NCBI GenBank assembly: GCA_021825655.1
Contig: JAKAGU010000001.1
Location: 1 to 50,357, forward strand
Direction of reading: 5' to 3'
Source: a bacterium
GTDB taxonomy: Bacteria; Patescibacteriota; Doudnabacteria; UBA920
DNA: 50,357 bases
Each line of letters starts with the position of its first letter. Within the stretch, counting starts at the first letter, position 1. The notes beneath the pieces are model-generated. The model had not been told where the DNA came from. It did no database searches and worked only from the letters and a program-made list of their open reading frames with translations. Position numbers and translations under genes: made by a program. Of the stretch, positions 38,135 through 46,696 are shown piece by piece.

Positions 38135-38226
38135 AAAAATATAAAGGGTTATCTCCCCGCAACATGCAAAGGATTTTCCATTATAGGCAATTTTACTTAA
38201 AGAGTCAATCCAGGTAAAATACCTTT

Positions 38227-38625
38227 ATGAAAAGCGCTTTTATCGCATCCCTAAACGAGCTGGACAAACTGGCAGACCAGCTGGCCAAAAGCCTGACTGG
38301 CGGGGAAATACTGGCTCTGGTGGGAGATTTAGGCGCCGGCAAAACCACCTTTACCCAAAAGCTTGCCAAGCGCTTAAAAGTAACGGCCCGCGTATCCAGC
38401 CCGACTTTCGTGCTTATGAACTTGTTTAAGGCCCGGCTAAAAAACGGACGTGCTGTTACCCTTTACCACCTAGACCTGTACCGGGCGCAAAATTTTAAAG
38501 AAGTGAAGGCTTTGGGGATTACCGAATTCTGGGAACAAAAAAATTCCATAACCGTCATTGAATGGGCGGACAGGATAAAAAAATATTTGCCGAAACATGC
38601 CCTGCTTATTAAATTCAAAAACTAA
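38227..38625 (+). CDS. tsaE: tRNA threonylcarbamoyladenosine biosynthesis ATPase TsaE
   Basis: LVGDLGAGKTTFTQKLAKRL...VSSPTFVLMNLF...LYHLDLYR...VIEWADR. Confidence 0.95.
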   Translation: MKSAFIASLNELDKLADQLAKSLTGGEILALVGDLGAGKTTFTQKLAKRLKVTARVSSPTFVLMNLFKARLKNGRAVTLYHLDLYRAQNFKEVKALGITEFWEQKNSITVIEWADRIKKYLPKHALLIKFKN

Positions 38626-39841
38626 ATTTAGCTTGCTGCCGGCAACGCTGTTTATGCTGGCGGCTTTTCCGGCTCATGCCGCTACCCCGGGACTGACCTT
38701 GTTTTATCAGGACCAGAAATTCCCCGTGGACACCCAAACCCTGAGCTCCTGGCAGCGGCAGGCCCAGCTGCCCACCAGCAGCAACCTGGTGTTCAGCCAG
38801 CCTAAGCCCCAGCAGCTGGCCGCTGAATTTTTTGAGCAGTCGCCGGAACCAACGCCCCTGCAAAAAACCGCCTACAATTACAGCCCGGCCGCCGTATACG
38901 GCTACATCAGCAGCCTGGCGCAAAAACTCGACACGCCGGCAGTCGAACCGGAACTTACCATTTTAAACCAGCGGGCAATAAAATTTACTCCGCCCCAGGA
39001 CGGACTCTCTACGGACGTATTCGCCAGTACGCAAAACGCTCTTTCTGCCCTGGAAAACAACACCACCTCCACCCGGCTGACCATTAGCGTCGCTCCGCCG
39101 CGGACCAAACTTTCCGACCTGAACGACTTGGGGATTAACGAACTGGTGGCGCGGGGAGAATCCGCTTTTAAAGGCAGCCCCAGCAACCGGCGGCACAATA
39201 TTAAAATCGGGGTGGAAAAAATGTCCGGCATCATCCTGGCGCCGGGCGAAGAGTTCAGCTTCAATAAATTCTTGGGGCCGGTGGAGGCTGAAGAAGGCTT
39301 CTTGCCGGAACTGGTTATTAAAAAAGAAGGCACCATCCCCGAACTGGGCGGCGGCCTCTGTCAGGTGTCTTCCACCACTTTCCGGGCCGCCATGGCGGCG
39401 GGCCTGCCGATTAAAGAGCGGAAAAACCATGCCTACGCAGTCCAGTACTACTCGCCCCAAGGCACGGACGCCACTATATACCCGGGGTCTGTGGACTTAA
39501 AATTTGTGAACGACACGCCGGGCAGCCTGCTTATCTGGCCCTATTTAAAAGACAAAGATCATTTGAACTTTGATTTTTACGGCACCAAAGACAACCGCAC
39601 GGTCACGCTGTCCAAACCCGTCACCTACGACCGAAAGGATGACGGCTCAATGAAAGCCACCTGGGAACGGGAAGTGGTAAAAAACGGCATCACAAAAAAA
39701 GACGTTTTTAAATCCGTCTACCAGTCACCGGCCCTGTTCCATAAAGAAGAAACCTTTGTCAAAGCCTCCTCCACTCCGCCCAGCTCTCCATCCACGCCCG
39801 CCACCACCGGCAACTCAACCCCCCAATCTTCCACCAACTAA
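38597..39841 (+). CDS. Exported VanW-family protein
   Basis: Signal peptide SLLPATLFMLAAFPAHA; RRHNIKIGVEKMSGIILAPGEEFSFNKFLGPV...ELGGGLCQVSSTTFRAAMAAGLPIKERKNHAYAV. Overlaps tsaE by 29 nt. Confidence 0.9.
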   Translation: MPCLLNSKTKFSLLPATLFMLAAFPAHAATPGLTLFYQDQKFPVDTQTLSSWQRQAQLPTSSNLVFSQPKPQQLAAEFFEQSPEPTPLQKTAYNYSPAAVYGYISSLAQKLDTPAVEPELTILNQRAIKFTPPQDGLSTDVFASTQNALSALENNTTSTRLTISVAPPRTKLSDLNDLGINELVARGESAFKGSPSNRRHNIKIGVEKMSGIILAPGEEFSFNKFLGPVEAEEGFLPELVIKKEGTIPELGGGLCQVSSTTFRAAMAAGLPIKERKNHAYAVQYYSPQGTDATIYPGSVDLKFVNDTPGSLLIWPYLKDKDHLNFDFYGTKDNRTVTLSKPVTYDRKDDGSMKATWEREVVKNGITKKDVFKSVYQSPALFHKEETFVKASSTPPSSPSTPATTGNSTPQSSTN

Positions 39842-39844
39842 TTT

Positions 39845-40903
39845 ATGATTCAAGCTCAAAAACCAGACAACCAGCCGGAAACGATTACTCCCTTGGATGC
39901 TGCCCAGAATGCGCCCGAGGACGCTTCTTTGGACCAAAATCTGCGCCCCGGCAAACTGGCCGACTACGTGGGGCAAACTGCGGTCAAAAACAACCTCTCC
40001 GTGGTCATGTCTGCAGCCAAACAGCGCAATGAAGTCTTGGAACACGTTTTGCTATACGGGCCTCCTGGCCTGGGCAAGACCACGCTGGCCCACATTATTG
40101 CGCGCGAAATGGGTTCTAACATTAAAATCACTTCCGGTCCGGCCATTGAGCGGGCCGGGGATCTAGCCTCCCTGCTTACCAACCTGGAAAGCGGCGATGT
40201 TTTGTTTGTGGACGAAATCCACCGGCTCAACAAGGCGGTGGAAGAAGTACTGTATCCGGCCATGGAAGACTACGTTTTGGATATTATTTTAGGAAAGGGC
40301 CCGGGTGCCCGCAGCATCCGCATGGAACTGCCCCGCTTTACCTTAATCGGCGCGACCACGCGCATCGGCCTCCTCTCCTCCCCCCTGCGGGACCGTTTTG
40401 GCGCAACCTACCGCCTGGAATATTATGAACAGCCGGAGCTGGAAAGCATTATCCTGCGCAACGCCGGAATCCTTAATGCCAAAATCGATGCCGCGGCCGC
40501 GGGCGAGCTGGCCAAGCGGAGCCGTTTCACCCCGCGCATCGCCAACCGGCTCTTAAAGCGCATCCGGGATTTTGCCCAAGTTTTCGGCCATGATACAATT
40601 ACCATACCAACGGCGCAAAAGGCTCTGGATCTGCTGGAGGTGGATGCTTTGGGCCTGGATAAAAACGACCGCCGCATACTGGATGCGCTGATTAATAAAT
40701 TTTCCGGCCGGCCTGTGGGCTTGAACACCCTGGCCGCGGCCACAGGCGAAGAAGAGGACACCATCACCGATATCCACGAACCCTTCCTCATCCGCCTGGG
40801 CCTGCTGGTAAAAACCCCGAAGGGCCGCCAGGCCACCGAGGCCGCCTACAAACACCTGGGCTTAACGCCGCCCCCCGCTTCAGGACAAACCGCTTTGCTT
40901 TAA
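39845..40903 (+). CDS. ruvB: Holliday junction branch migration DNA helicase RuvB
   Basis: [21 protein letters not shown]...[12 protein letters not shown]...[20 protein letters not shown]. Confidence 0.98.
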   Translation: MIQAQKPDNQPETITPLDAAQNAPEDASLDQNLRPGKLADYVGQTAVKNNLSVVMSAAKQRNEVLEHVLLYGPPGLGKTTLAHIIAREMGSNIKITSGPAIERAGDLASLLTNLESGDVLFVDEIHRLNKAVEEVLYPAMEDYVLDIILGKGPGARSIRMELPRFTLIGATTRIGLLSSPLRDRFGATYRLEYYEQPELESIILRNAGILNAKIDAAAAGELAKRSRFTPRIANRLLKRIRDFAQVFGHDTITIPTAQKALDLLEVDALGLDKNDRRILDALINKFSGRPVGLNTLAAATGEEEDTITDIHEPFLIRLGLLVKTPKGRQATEAAYKHLGLTPPPASGQTALL

Positions 40904-40942
40904 TTTTATTTAAATTACCCCTACGATTTAACCCGCCCTTTT

Positions 40943-41155
40943 ATGAACCTTTCCTCCCCGATTAATCTGCTGATTGCTGGAATATATTTTTTGTTGGTTG
41001 TTGTCCTGAGTTTCTTTTCTGTGTTCGGCGTGTATGTGCTGGTGCGCTACGCCCAGTCGCGCATGGTAGCTTTGGGTGTAAGTTTGCTGTACGGCTTTTT
41101 TTACCTGACTATCCTTTCAGCCTCATATTCTAACCTGCAGCAAATCCTCAAATAA
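40943..41155 (+). CDS. Small membrane protein
   Basis: 70 aa, two hydrophobic segments, directly upstream of the PH-domain protein gene. Confidence 0.6.
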   Translation: MNLSSPINLLIAGIYFLLVVVLSFFSVFGVYVLVRYAQSRMVALGVSLLYGFFYLTILSASYSNLQQILK

Positions 41156-41161
41156 CCTCCT

Positions 41162-41698
41162 ATGCGCCGCCTTTTCCCCAGCCAGCAAGACGAAGAAAAA
41201 ATTTTTTTGGTCATTCACGAACACTGGTTTCATCTTTTTTTAAAAGTTGTGGTTTGGTTTATTTTTGCCGCTGCGCTCCTGGCTTTTAACCGGTACGCGC
41301 CCGAATACCTCCCCATGCTGTTTGAGGACACGGCCGGGTCAGTCACCCGCCTGTTCACCCAGGTTTACACTCTGTTTTTAACCTTAAGTATTTTTATTAT
41401 CTGGCTGTCCTACTACCTTAACCTGCAGGTTATTACAGACCGCCGGATTGTGGACGTGCACCAAGAGGGCTTGTTTTCCCATACTGTATCCGAACTCCAC
41501 ATAGAAAACATCGAGGACGTCACCAGCGACACCAAGGGCCTGTTTGGCACTCTGTTCAACTACGGCATGGTGTACGTGCAGACCGCTGCCAGCATCGAGC
41601 GCTTTGAGTTTGACAACGTGCCCAACCCGGCAGCGATTGAAAAGCTGATTTTGGACCTGTATGAAAAAAATCCCCACGGCGGACTGCACCAGGGGTAA
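41162..41698 (+). CDS. PH domain-containing (bPH2/YdbS-like) membrane protein
   Basis: Two TM segments then YYLNLQVITDRRIVDVHQEGLFSHTVSELHIENIEDVTSDTKGLFGTLFNYGMVYVQTA. Confidence 0.8.
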   Translation: MRRLFPSQQDEEKIFLVIHEHWFHLFLKVVVWFIFAAALLAFNRYAPEYLPMLFEDTAGSVTRLFTQVYTLFLTLSIFIIWLSYYLNLQVITDRRIVDVHQEGLFSHTVSELHIENIEDVTSDTKGLFGTLFNYGMVYVQTAASIERFEFDNVPNPAAIEKLILDLYEKNPHGGLHQG

Positions 41699-41707
41699 GC
41701 CGCTTCA

Positions 41708-41737
41708 TCCCCCGCTTTTTTCCAGGCGGGGTGTTTA
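41708..41737 (+). terminator. Rho-independent terminator
   Basis: CCCCCGC-TTTTTTCCAG-GCGGGG-TGTTTATTTTT. Confidence 0.65.
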
Positions 41738-41761
41738 TTTTTAATCTCCCAAACCACTTTC

Positions 41762-42826
41762 ATGTTTGCACTTCTTATGGCCGGAGGGCAGGGCACGCGC
41801 CTCTGGCCCGTATCCCGCAAAGCCAAACCTAAGCAGCTATTAAAGCTTATTGAGAACAAAACCCTGCTGGAAGCCACCTACCACCGGCTCCTGCACGGCT
41901 TTGCGCCAAAAGAAATTTTTATTGCCACCACGGCGGATTACGAGAGGCACATAAAAAAACAGCTCCCGGAAATCCCAAAAACCAACTACTCCATTGAGCC
42001 GGTATTAAAAGACCGCGGCCCAGCCTTAGGCTTGGCAGCCCTGCTCATGCACCACGCAAATCGGCAAAGCGCCTTTGTCACCTCCTGGAGCGACCACTAC
42101 ATAAAAGACCAGGCCGCGTACTTTAAAACCCTGGATTTGGCGGAACAGGTTTTAAAAACCCACCCTAACAGCTTCATTACCATTGGCGTAAAACCCGCCC
42201 ATGCCCACACCGGCTTGGGCTACATTAAGCTGGCCGGCCAGCTGGGACACAAGGCCTTCAAAGTTTCGGCTTTTAAGGAAAAACCCGACCTGAAAACAGC
42301 GGAAAAATTTGTTAAAAGTAAAAAATACTTATGGAATACCGGCTACTTTATTTGCCGCACTGAACACCTGCTGGAGCTTTATGCCGAACACCTGCCCGAA
42401 ATCTATGCCCTGTTGATGAAAATCAAGCCCTTTATCGGTAGCAAGAAGCAACAGTGGGCCATCGACAAATATTATCCGGCCATGCCAAAACAGGATATTG
42501 AAAAAGGTTTGATTGAAAAACTTAACCAGGTGGCCGTTATTGAAGCGAGTTTTGACTGGGCGGACATCGGCAGCTGGCAAATTATCAAAGACGTGCTTTC
42601 GGAAAAAAACGACAACTTAATCAAGGGCCTGGCCTTGCACCACAAAGCCGAGGGCAGCCTGATTTATAACTTCGAAAACAAGCTGGTGGCCGTAACCGGA
42701 CTCAAGGATATTATTGTGGTCAACACCAAGGATGCCTTGCTGATTGCCCCCAAAAATCAAAGCGAAGCGGTTAAGGAATTGATTGAAAAAATCAAAAGCG
42801 AGCCTAATTTGAAAAAATACCTCTAA
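41762..42826 (+). CDS. manC: Mannose-1-phosphate guanylyltransferase
   Basis: LMAGGQGTRLWPVSRKAKPKQLLKL; WNTGYFICRTEHLLELY; SFDWADIGSW. Confidence 0.93.
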   Translation: MFALLMAGGQGTRLWPVSRKAKPKQLLKLIENKTLLEATYHRLLHGFAPKEIFIATTADYERHIKKQLPEIPKTNYSIEPVLKDRGPALGLAALLMHHANRQSAFVTSWSDHYIKDQAAYFKTLDLAEQVLKTHPNSFITIGVKPAHAHTGLGYIKLAGQLGHKAFKVSAFKEKPDLKTAEKFVKSKKYLWNTGYFICRTEHLLELYAEHLPEIYALLMKIKPFIGSKKQQWAIDKYYPAMPKQDIEKGLIEKLNQVAVIEASFDWADIGSWQIIKDVLSEKNDNLIKGLALHHKAEGSLIYNFENKLVAVTGLKDIIVVNTKDALLIAPKNQSEAVKELIEKIKSEPNLKKYL

Positions 42827-42835
42827 ATAATAAAA

Positions 42836-42871
42836 GCAGCCGGTATGGAAAATTCCATACCGGCTTTTTTA
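42836..42871 (+). terminator. Rho-independent terminator
   Basis: AGCCGGTATGGAA-AAT-TTCCATACCGGCTTTTTT. Confidence 0.85.
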
Positions 42872-43444
42872 GAGCAGCCACCGTAACCCGACCAGCGGCG
42901 TGAGGGAGCCGCTTTTCCAGAGCGGGGCAAACCACAGCTTAAACGGGGTGTGGGGCAGCGCCAGCTCAAGCTTGGGTCCGGTCCCTTTAGCGGCTTCAGT
43001 CAGCGTACCAAGGCCAAGCTTGGCTGTAACCTGGCAGTTGGTTTCCACTTTATACCAGAAACCGCTGCCGCCGTCTTCGAACACCGCGAGACCGGAAACC
43101 CGGCCCTTGCCAACCCACACGTAAGAGCCGATACGGGCCGGATGCTTGTCCTCCTCCAGTCCGCCGCCCAGGGCAAGCTGCACCCAAGGCTGCGGGCTAT
43201 AGGTTGCACCCGCGTATGCCTGGCTATAGCCTTGCTGCACCTGGAACCAGACAAAACTGCCCAAGCTGCCCTTTACCGGCTTGGTGAGCAGGCCGTCAAT
43301 CCGGGGAGTTGCGTTGCCGCCGGAAAAATAAGTGCGCTCTTCCACCCAATTTTGGCCAAATGCCAATCCTGCCAAGAGCAGCGTAAATGCGGCCAGTTCC
43401 CCAACCGTCAACGCCAACCGAGCTTTCAGTGACTGTTTTACCAT
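42869..43444 (-). CDS. Secreted beta-rich protein of unknown function
   Basis: N-terminal hydrophobic LTVGELAAFTLLLAGLAFGQN; beta-rich pattern; strong SD AAAGGAGG; divergent from the second TrmB-like gene. Confidence 0.65.
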   Translation of the reverse strand: MVKQSLKARLALTVGELAAFTLLLAGLAFGQNWVEERTYFSGGNATPRIDGLLTKPVKGSLGSFVWFQVQQGYSQAYAGATYSPQPWVQLALGGGLEEDKHPARIGSYVWVGKGRVSGLAVFEDGGSGFWYKVETNCQVTAKLGLGTLTEAAKGTGPKLELALPHTPFKLWFAPLWKSGSLTPLVGLRWLL

Positions 43445-43591
43445 CTTAATCCTCCTTTGCGTTGTGAACCCCGCCAGGTGTTTTTGTTTTGACCAATAAC
43501 AATAACCTAAAATCTACAAATTGTCAATACTTTTATAACAACATATTATAAAAATAGATAAATTTGGCTTTATTTATGAAATAAAATTGTG

Positions 43592-43620
43592 TTGACAAAA
43601 CTTCAACAACATGCTATCAT
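43592..43620 (+). promoter_or_regulatory. Promoter for leaderless TrmB-like gene
   Basis: TTGACA-N17-TATCAT, then 6 nt to ATG at 43627. Confidence 0.75.
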
Positions 43621-43626
43621 TTAGGT

Positions 43627-44397
43627 ATGGTAAATGATTTGCTCAGCCAATTAGGTTTTGGCGAAAAAGAAATCAAAGTGTATTTGGCTTTGCTTCAGCA
43701 CGGCAAACTCTCCCCCGCCTCATTGGCCAAGTTAACCAGCCTGAACCGCACCACTATTTACAGCACGGCCAAAGAACTGGCCCAGAAAGGGGTTATTGCC
43801 GAAGACTTGGGAGGGAAAACTTTGTATTTGGTGGCCAAAGACCCGCGTGATTTGGATTACCTGGCCCAAAAAGAAGAAAAACAGCTGCGGGAAAAACGGG
43901 CCATTATAAAAAACGCGGTTATAGAGCTGCAGGCCATTGCCAAACCTACCCAGTACACTATCCCCAAAATTGTCTTCGTGGCTCAAGATGAAGTAGAAAA
44001 CCATTTATATAAAGCCACTCCCCGGTGGGACGCAAGCATTTTAAAGTACGACGGAACTTGGTGGGGCTACCAGGACCACACCTTTGTTGACTCGTATGAA
44101 AAATGGATCGACTGGTACTGGGAAACCGGCTCAAACCCCAAAACCTCGCTCAAACTTTTAAGCAACGAGACGGCCGAGCAGATAAAAAAGAAAAAGTTTG
44201 AACGAAGGCAAATTCAATTTTGGAAAGAAAGCCACAATTTTAAAACTACCACCTGGATACTGGGCGACTATGTGGTAATGATTGTCACGAACCAAAAACC
44301 GCACTACTTGGTGGAAATCCACGACGCAGTGCTCGCCCATGACCAAAGAGAAATATTTAAGGCCATATGGAAATCCCAAATCGAAAAACCTGTCTAA
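43627..44397 (+). CDS. TrmB-family transcriptional regulator
   Basis: MVNDLLSQLGFGEKEIKVYLALLQHGKLSPASLAKLTSLNRTTIYSTAKELAQKGVIAEDLGGKTLYLVAKDP. Confidence 0.88.
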   Translation: MVNDLLSQLGFGEKEIKVYLALLQHGKLSPASLAKLTSLNRTTIYSTAKELAQKGVIAEDLGGKTLYLVAKDPRDLDYLAQKEEKQLREKRAIIKNAVIELQAIAKPTQYTIPKIVFVAQDEVENHLYKATPRWDASILKYDGTWWGYQDHTFVDSYEKWIDWYWETGSNPKTSLKLLSNETAEQIKKKKFERRQIQFWKESHNFKTTTWILGDYVVMIVTNQKPHYLVEIHDAVLAHDQREIFKAIWKSQIEKPV

Positions 44398-44404
44398 CTT
44401 GGCC

Positions 44405-44430
44405 CCACCTCCCAATCGGGAGGTTTTTTG
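44405..44430 (+). terminator. Rho-independent terminator
   Basis: CCTCCC-AATC-GGGAGGTTTTTTG. Confidence 0.8.
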
Positions 44431-44501
44431 TTGACAGCACGCGCAGATTTTGTAAAATAAATTCCTGTTTAACCCCACTGCCCCCAAAGGAGGATTGTTA
44501 A

Positions 44502-44756
44502 TTGAAAAAGCAGCTCTGTGGCGGAGAAACCTGCCGCAACCCGCAACACCAGGCCATCGGCAACTTGCCTACCAACACGCTCTTTGTGGCCCGTCTGGAT
44601 GGCGATACCGCAACCCGCACTTTTTCCAAGGCCGTCGGCCATCGGATTTTTGCGGTCGGGACTGAAACAACTACGCTCACCAAACAAAAACGGCCAGTTA
44701 TTGAAGGCAGCACCATCAGCATCTGTCGGGTTACGGAGTACTTCCCCGCTGAGTAG
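44502..44756 (+). CDS. Hypothetical protein (TTG start)
   Basis: 84 aa preceded by SD AAAGGAGG; no recognised family. Confidence 0.45.
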   Translation: MKKQLCGGETCRNPQHQAIGNLPTNTLFVARLDGDTATRTFSKAVGHRIFAVGTETTTLTKQKRPVIEGSTISICRVTEYFPAE

Positions 44757-44829
44757 CCGCCTTGCTACGGCCTGGACAAAAAATCGGGCCTGTGGTATTT
44801 TTTAGGGTCCGACAAAGAAAGGGGGAAGC

Positions 44830-45003
44830 ATGTCGGAAAACACCCGGCCGGGAAAACCTGGCTTTAGCAAACCCCACTACCAAAAGAAGGAGCGCGCCAG
44901 CCTGAAGGAGTGGCTTGCAATCGCCGCGGGATTCATTGCGGCCTGGGCGCTGATTATTTGGGGTCTTATCTGGGCTTACCACAAATGGCTCAAACAACCC
45001 TGA
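44830..45003 (+). CDS. 57-aa single-TM protein
   Basis: Manual translation MSENTRPGKPGFSKPHYQKKERASLKEWLAIAAGFIAAWALIIWGLIWAYHKWLKQP*; purine-rich SD GGGGGAAG. Below ORF-track cutoff. Confidence 0.6.
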   Translation: MSENTRPGKPGFSKPHYQKKERASLKEWLAIAAGFIAAWALIIWGLIWAYHKWLKQP

Positions 45004-45021
45004 AAGGAAGGAGGAAACACC

Positions 45022-45144
45022 ATGCCGCAGAGTTTGTTCGGCGATGACGGCCCCAGACAGACCGGCAAATCGCCGGTAGCCAAGATCGTCATCGGCCTGC
45101 TCATCGTGCTCGTGGTCATCGGCTATTTTCTTCTCAAGAAGTAG
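45022..45144 (+). CDS. 40-aa single-TM protein
   Basis: Manual translation MPQSLFGDDGPRQTGKSPVAKIVIGLLIVLVVIGYFLLKK*; SD GGAAGGAGG. Below ORF-track cutoff. Confidence 0.6.
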   Translation: MPQSLFGDDGPRQTGKSPVAKIVIGLLIVLVVIGYFLLKK

Positions 45145-45252
45145 CCTGCTACCAACCTACAACCAGGCCGGCCCCGCCTGGAACCATTCGCAACCGGAGG
45201 TTTGCGCAACATGGTTTAAAGGGGCTTTTTCATTTGCTATAATAGTTTCACT

Positions 45253-45792
45253 ATGACTCAAGCTTTAGAAACTGCATATTTTGGCTCTGGCTGCTTTTGG
45301 TGCACGGAGGCTGTCTTTAAAAATTTAAAAGGTGTCGTTTCGGTCGTCTCCGGCTATGGCGGCGGCAAGGTGGAAAACCCCAGCTACGAAGCTGTCTGTT
45401 CCGGTCAAACGGGCCACGCCGAATGCACCAAGGTTGAATTCGACCCAAAAATCATACCTTACGGAAAATTGGTAGAAGTATTTTTCCTTACCCATGACCC
45501 CACCACCTTAAACCGGCAGGGCAACGACGTGGGCGAACAATACCGGAGCGTTATTTTTTACTTAACCCCCGGGCAAAAATCGCAGGCAGAAAAGGTTAAG
45601 GACGAAATTGAAAAAGAAAATATCTACAAATCCCCGATTGTAACCCAAATTGAACCTTTTAAAAACTTTTTTTCTGCGGAAAACTACCACCAAAACTACT
45701 TTGCCAATAACCCCAACGCGCCTTATTGTCAGGTGGTAATCAACCCCAAGATTGCCAAGTTCAGGCAAAAATTCGCAGCCTACCTGAAATAA
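45253..45792 (+). CDS. msrA: Peptide-methionine (S)-S-oxide reductase MsrA
   Basis: YFGSGCFWCTEAVFKNLKGV...SGYGGG...VEVFFLTHDPTTLNRQGNDVGEQYRSVIFY. Confidence 0.97.
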   Translation: MTQALETAYFGSGCFWCTEAVFKNLKGVVSVVSGYGGGKVENPSYEAVCSGQTGHAECTKVEFDPKIIPYGKLVEVFFLTHDPTTLNRQGNDVGEQYRSVIFYLTPGQKSQAEKVKDEIEKENIYKSPIVTQIEPFKNFFSAENYHQNYFANNPNAPYCQVVINPKIAKFRQKFAAYLK

Positions 45793-45805
45793 GCACATCA
45801 AACAT

Positions 45806-45834
45806 AAAACCGCCCCAAGGGGCGGTTTTATGTT
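45806..45834. terminator. Bidirectional Rho-independent terminator between convergent genes
   Basis: AAAACCGCCCC-AA-GGGGCGGTTTT. Confidence 0.85.
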
Positions 45835-46150
45835 ACCGGATCTGCCAGCGATACCTCTTCATATCCAGTACAAAACCAGCGCCCATTTCCAACCCGTCCT
45901 TTTCCAAAAACGCACGTTGCTCGATTTTTGTGGCAATCGGGTTGCCTTTAATGGAAAGCTCGCCTTTTTGGTTAACCACGCGCCACCAGGGAACAGGCTG
46001 GTCCTTAGGACCCAGGCTGCGAAGCACCCAGCCCACTTGCCGGGCTGCGCGCGGGCTGCCCAATGCGGCGGCAACCTGACCGTAACTGACCACCCGGCCC
46101 TTGGGGATTTTACTGACTAGTTTTAAAACTTCTTCCTTAAATCCGTTCAT
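45833..46150 (-). CDS. Alkyltransferase-like (ATL) protein, MGMT family lacking the acceptor Cys
   Basis: IPKGRVVSYGQVAAALGSPRAARQVGWVLRS...PVPWWRVVNQKGELS; PWWRV replaces PCHRV. Confidence 0.9.
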   Translation of the reverse strand: MNGFKEEVLKLVSKIPKGRVVSYGQVAAALGSPRAARQVGWVLRSLGPKDQPVPWWRVVNQKGELSIKGNPIATKIEQRAFLEKDGLEMGAGFVLDMKRYRWQIR

Positions 46151-46694
46151 GGTTTTTTAGCTCCTTGCGGCAGATTTTATAATTGGGAATCGCCAAGGAA
46201 ACCAGCGTCCAAAATTTTGCGGAATGGTTAAATTCTTGCAAATGGCAAAGTTCGTGCACCACCAGGTAATCCACCAGGTAATCCGGCAGATAAAGAATTT
46301 GGTAATTAAAATTCAAATTGCGCTTGCGGCTGCAGCTGCCCCAGCGGGTTGATTGGTTTTTAACGCTGACTCGATTATAAAAAAAGTTATACCTCTGATT
46401 CCAGAGTACCACTTTTTGCTTGGCTAAAACCAAAGCTGCAGCTTTCTGGTTCAGGTATTCTTTTCTGGACGCTTTCCGGATGGGGGCCGGGTGGTGGTTT
46501 TTAAAAAAATCCAATTTTTTGATTACCCAAGAAATTTTCTGCTGAAGGAAGTCTTCTATCCGTCCCACTTCAAAACCCAAAGGTGCGGTCACCACCACGT
46601 CTCCGGTGTAATATACCGCCAAACGCAAATTCCGCGCCCGCCGGCTGTGTTTTAATTTATAAGCAACGTTTTGCTTATCGGTCTTAAAAATCAT
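46137..46694 (-). CDS. YgjP-like/M48-type metal-dependent hydrolase
   Basis: TRWGSCSRKRNLNFNYQILYLPDYLVDYLVVHELCHLQEFNHSAKFW. Confidence 0.92.
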   Translation of the reverse strand: MIFKTDKQNVAYKLKHSRRARNLRLAVYYTGDVVVTAPLGFEVGRIEDFLQQKISWVIKKLDFFKNHHPAPIRKASRKEYLNQKAAALVLAKQKVVLWNQRYNFFYNRVSVKNQSTRWGSCSRKRNLNFNYQILYLPDYLVDYLVVHELCHLQEFNHSAKFWTLVSLAIPNYKICRKELKNHERI

Positions 46695-46696
46695 AC

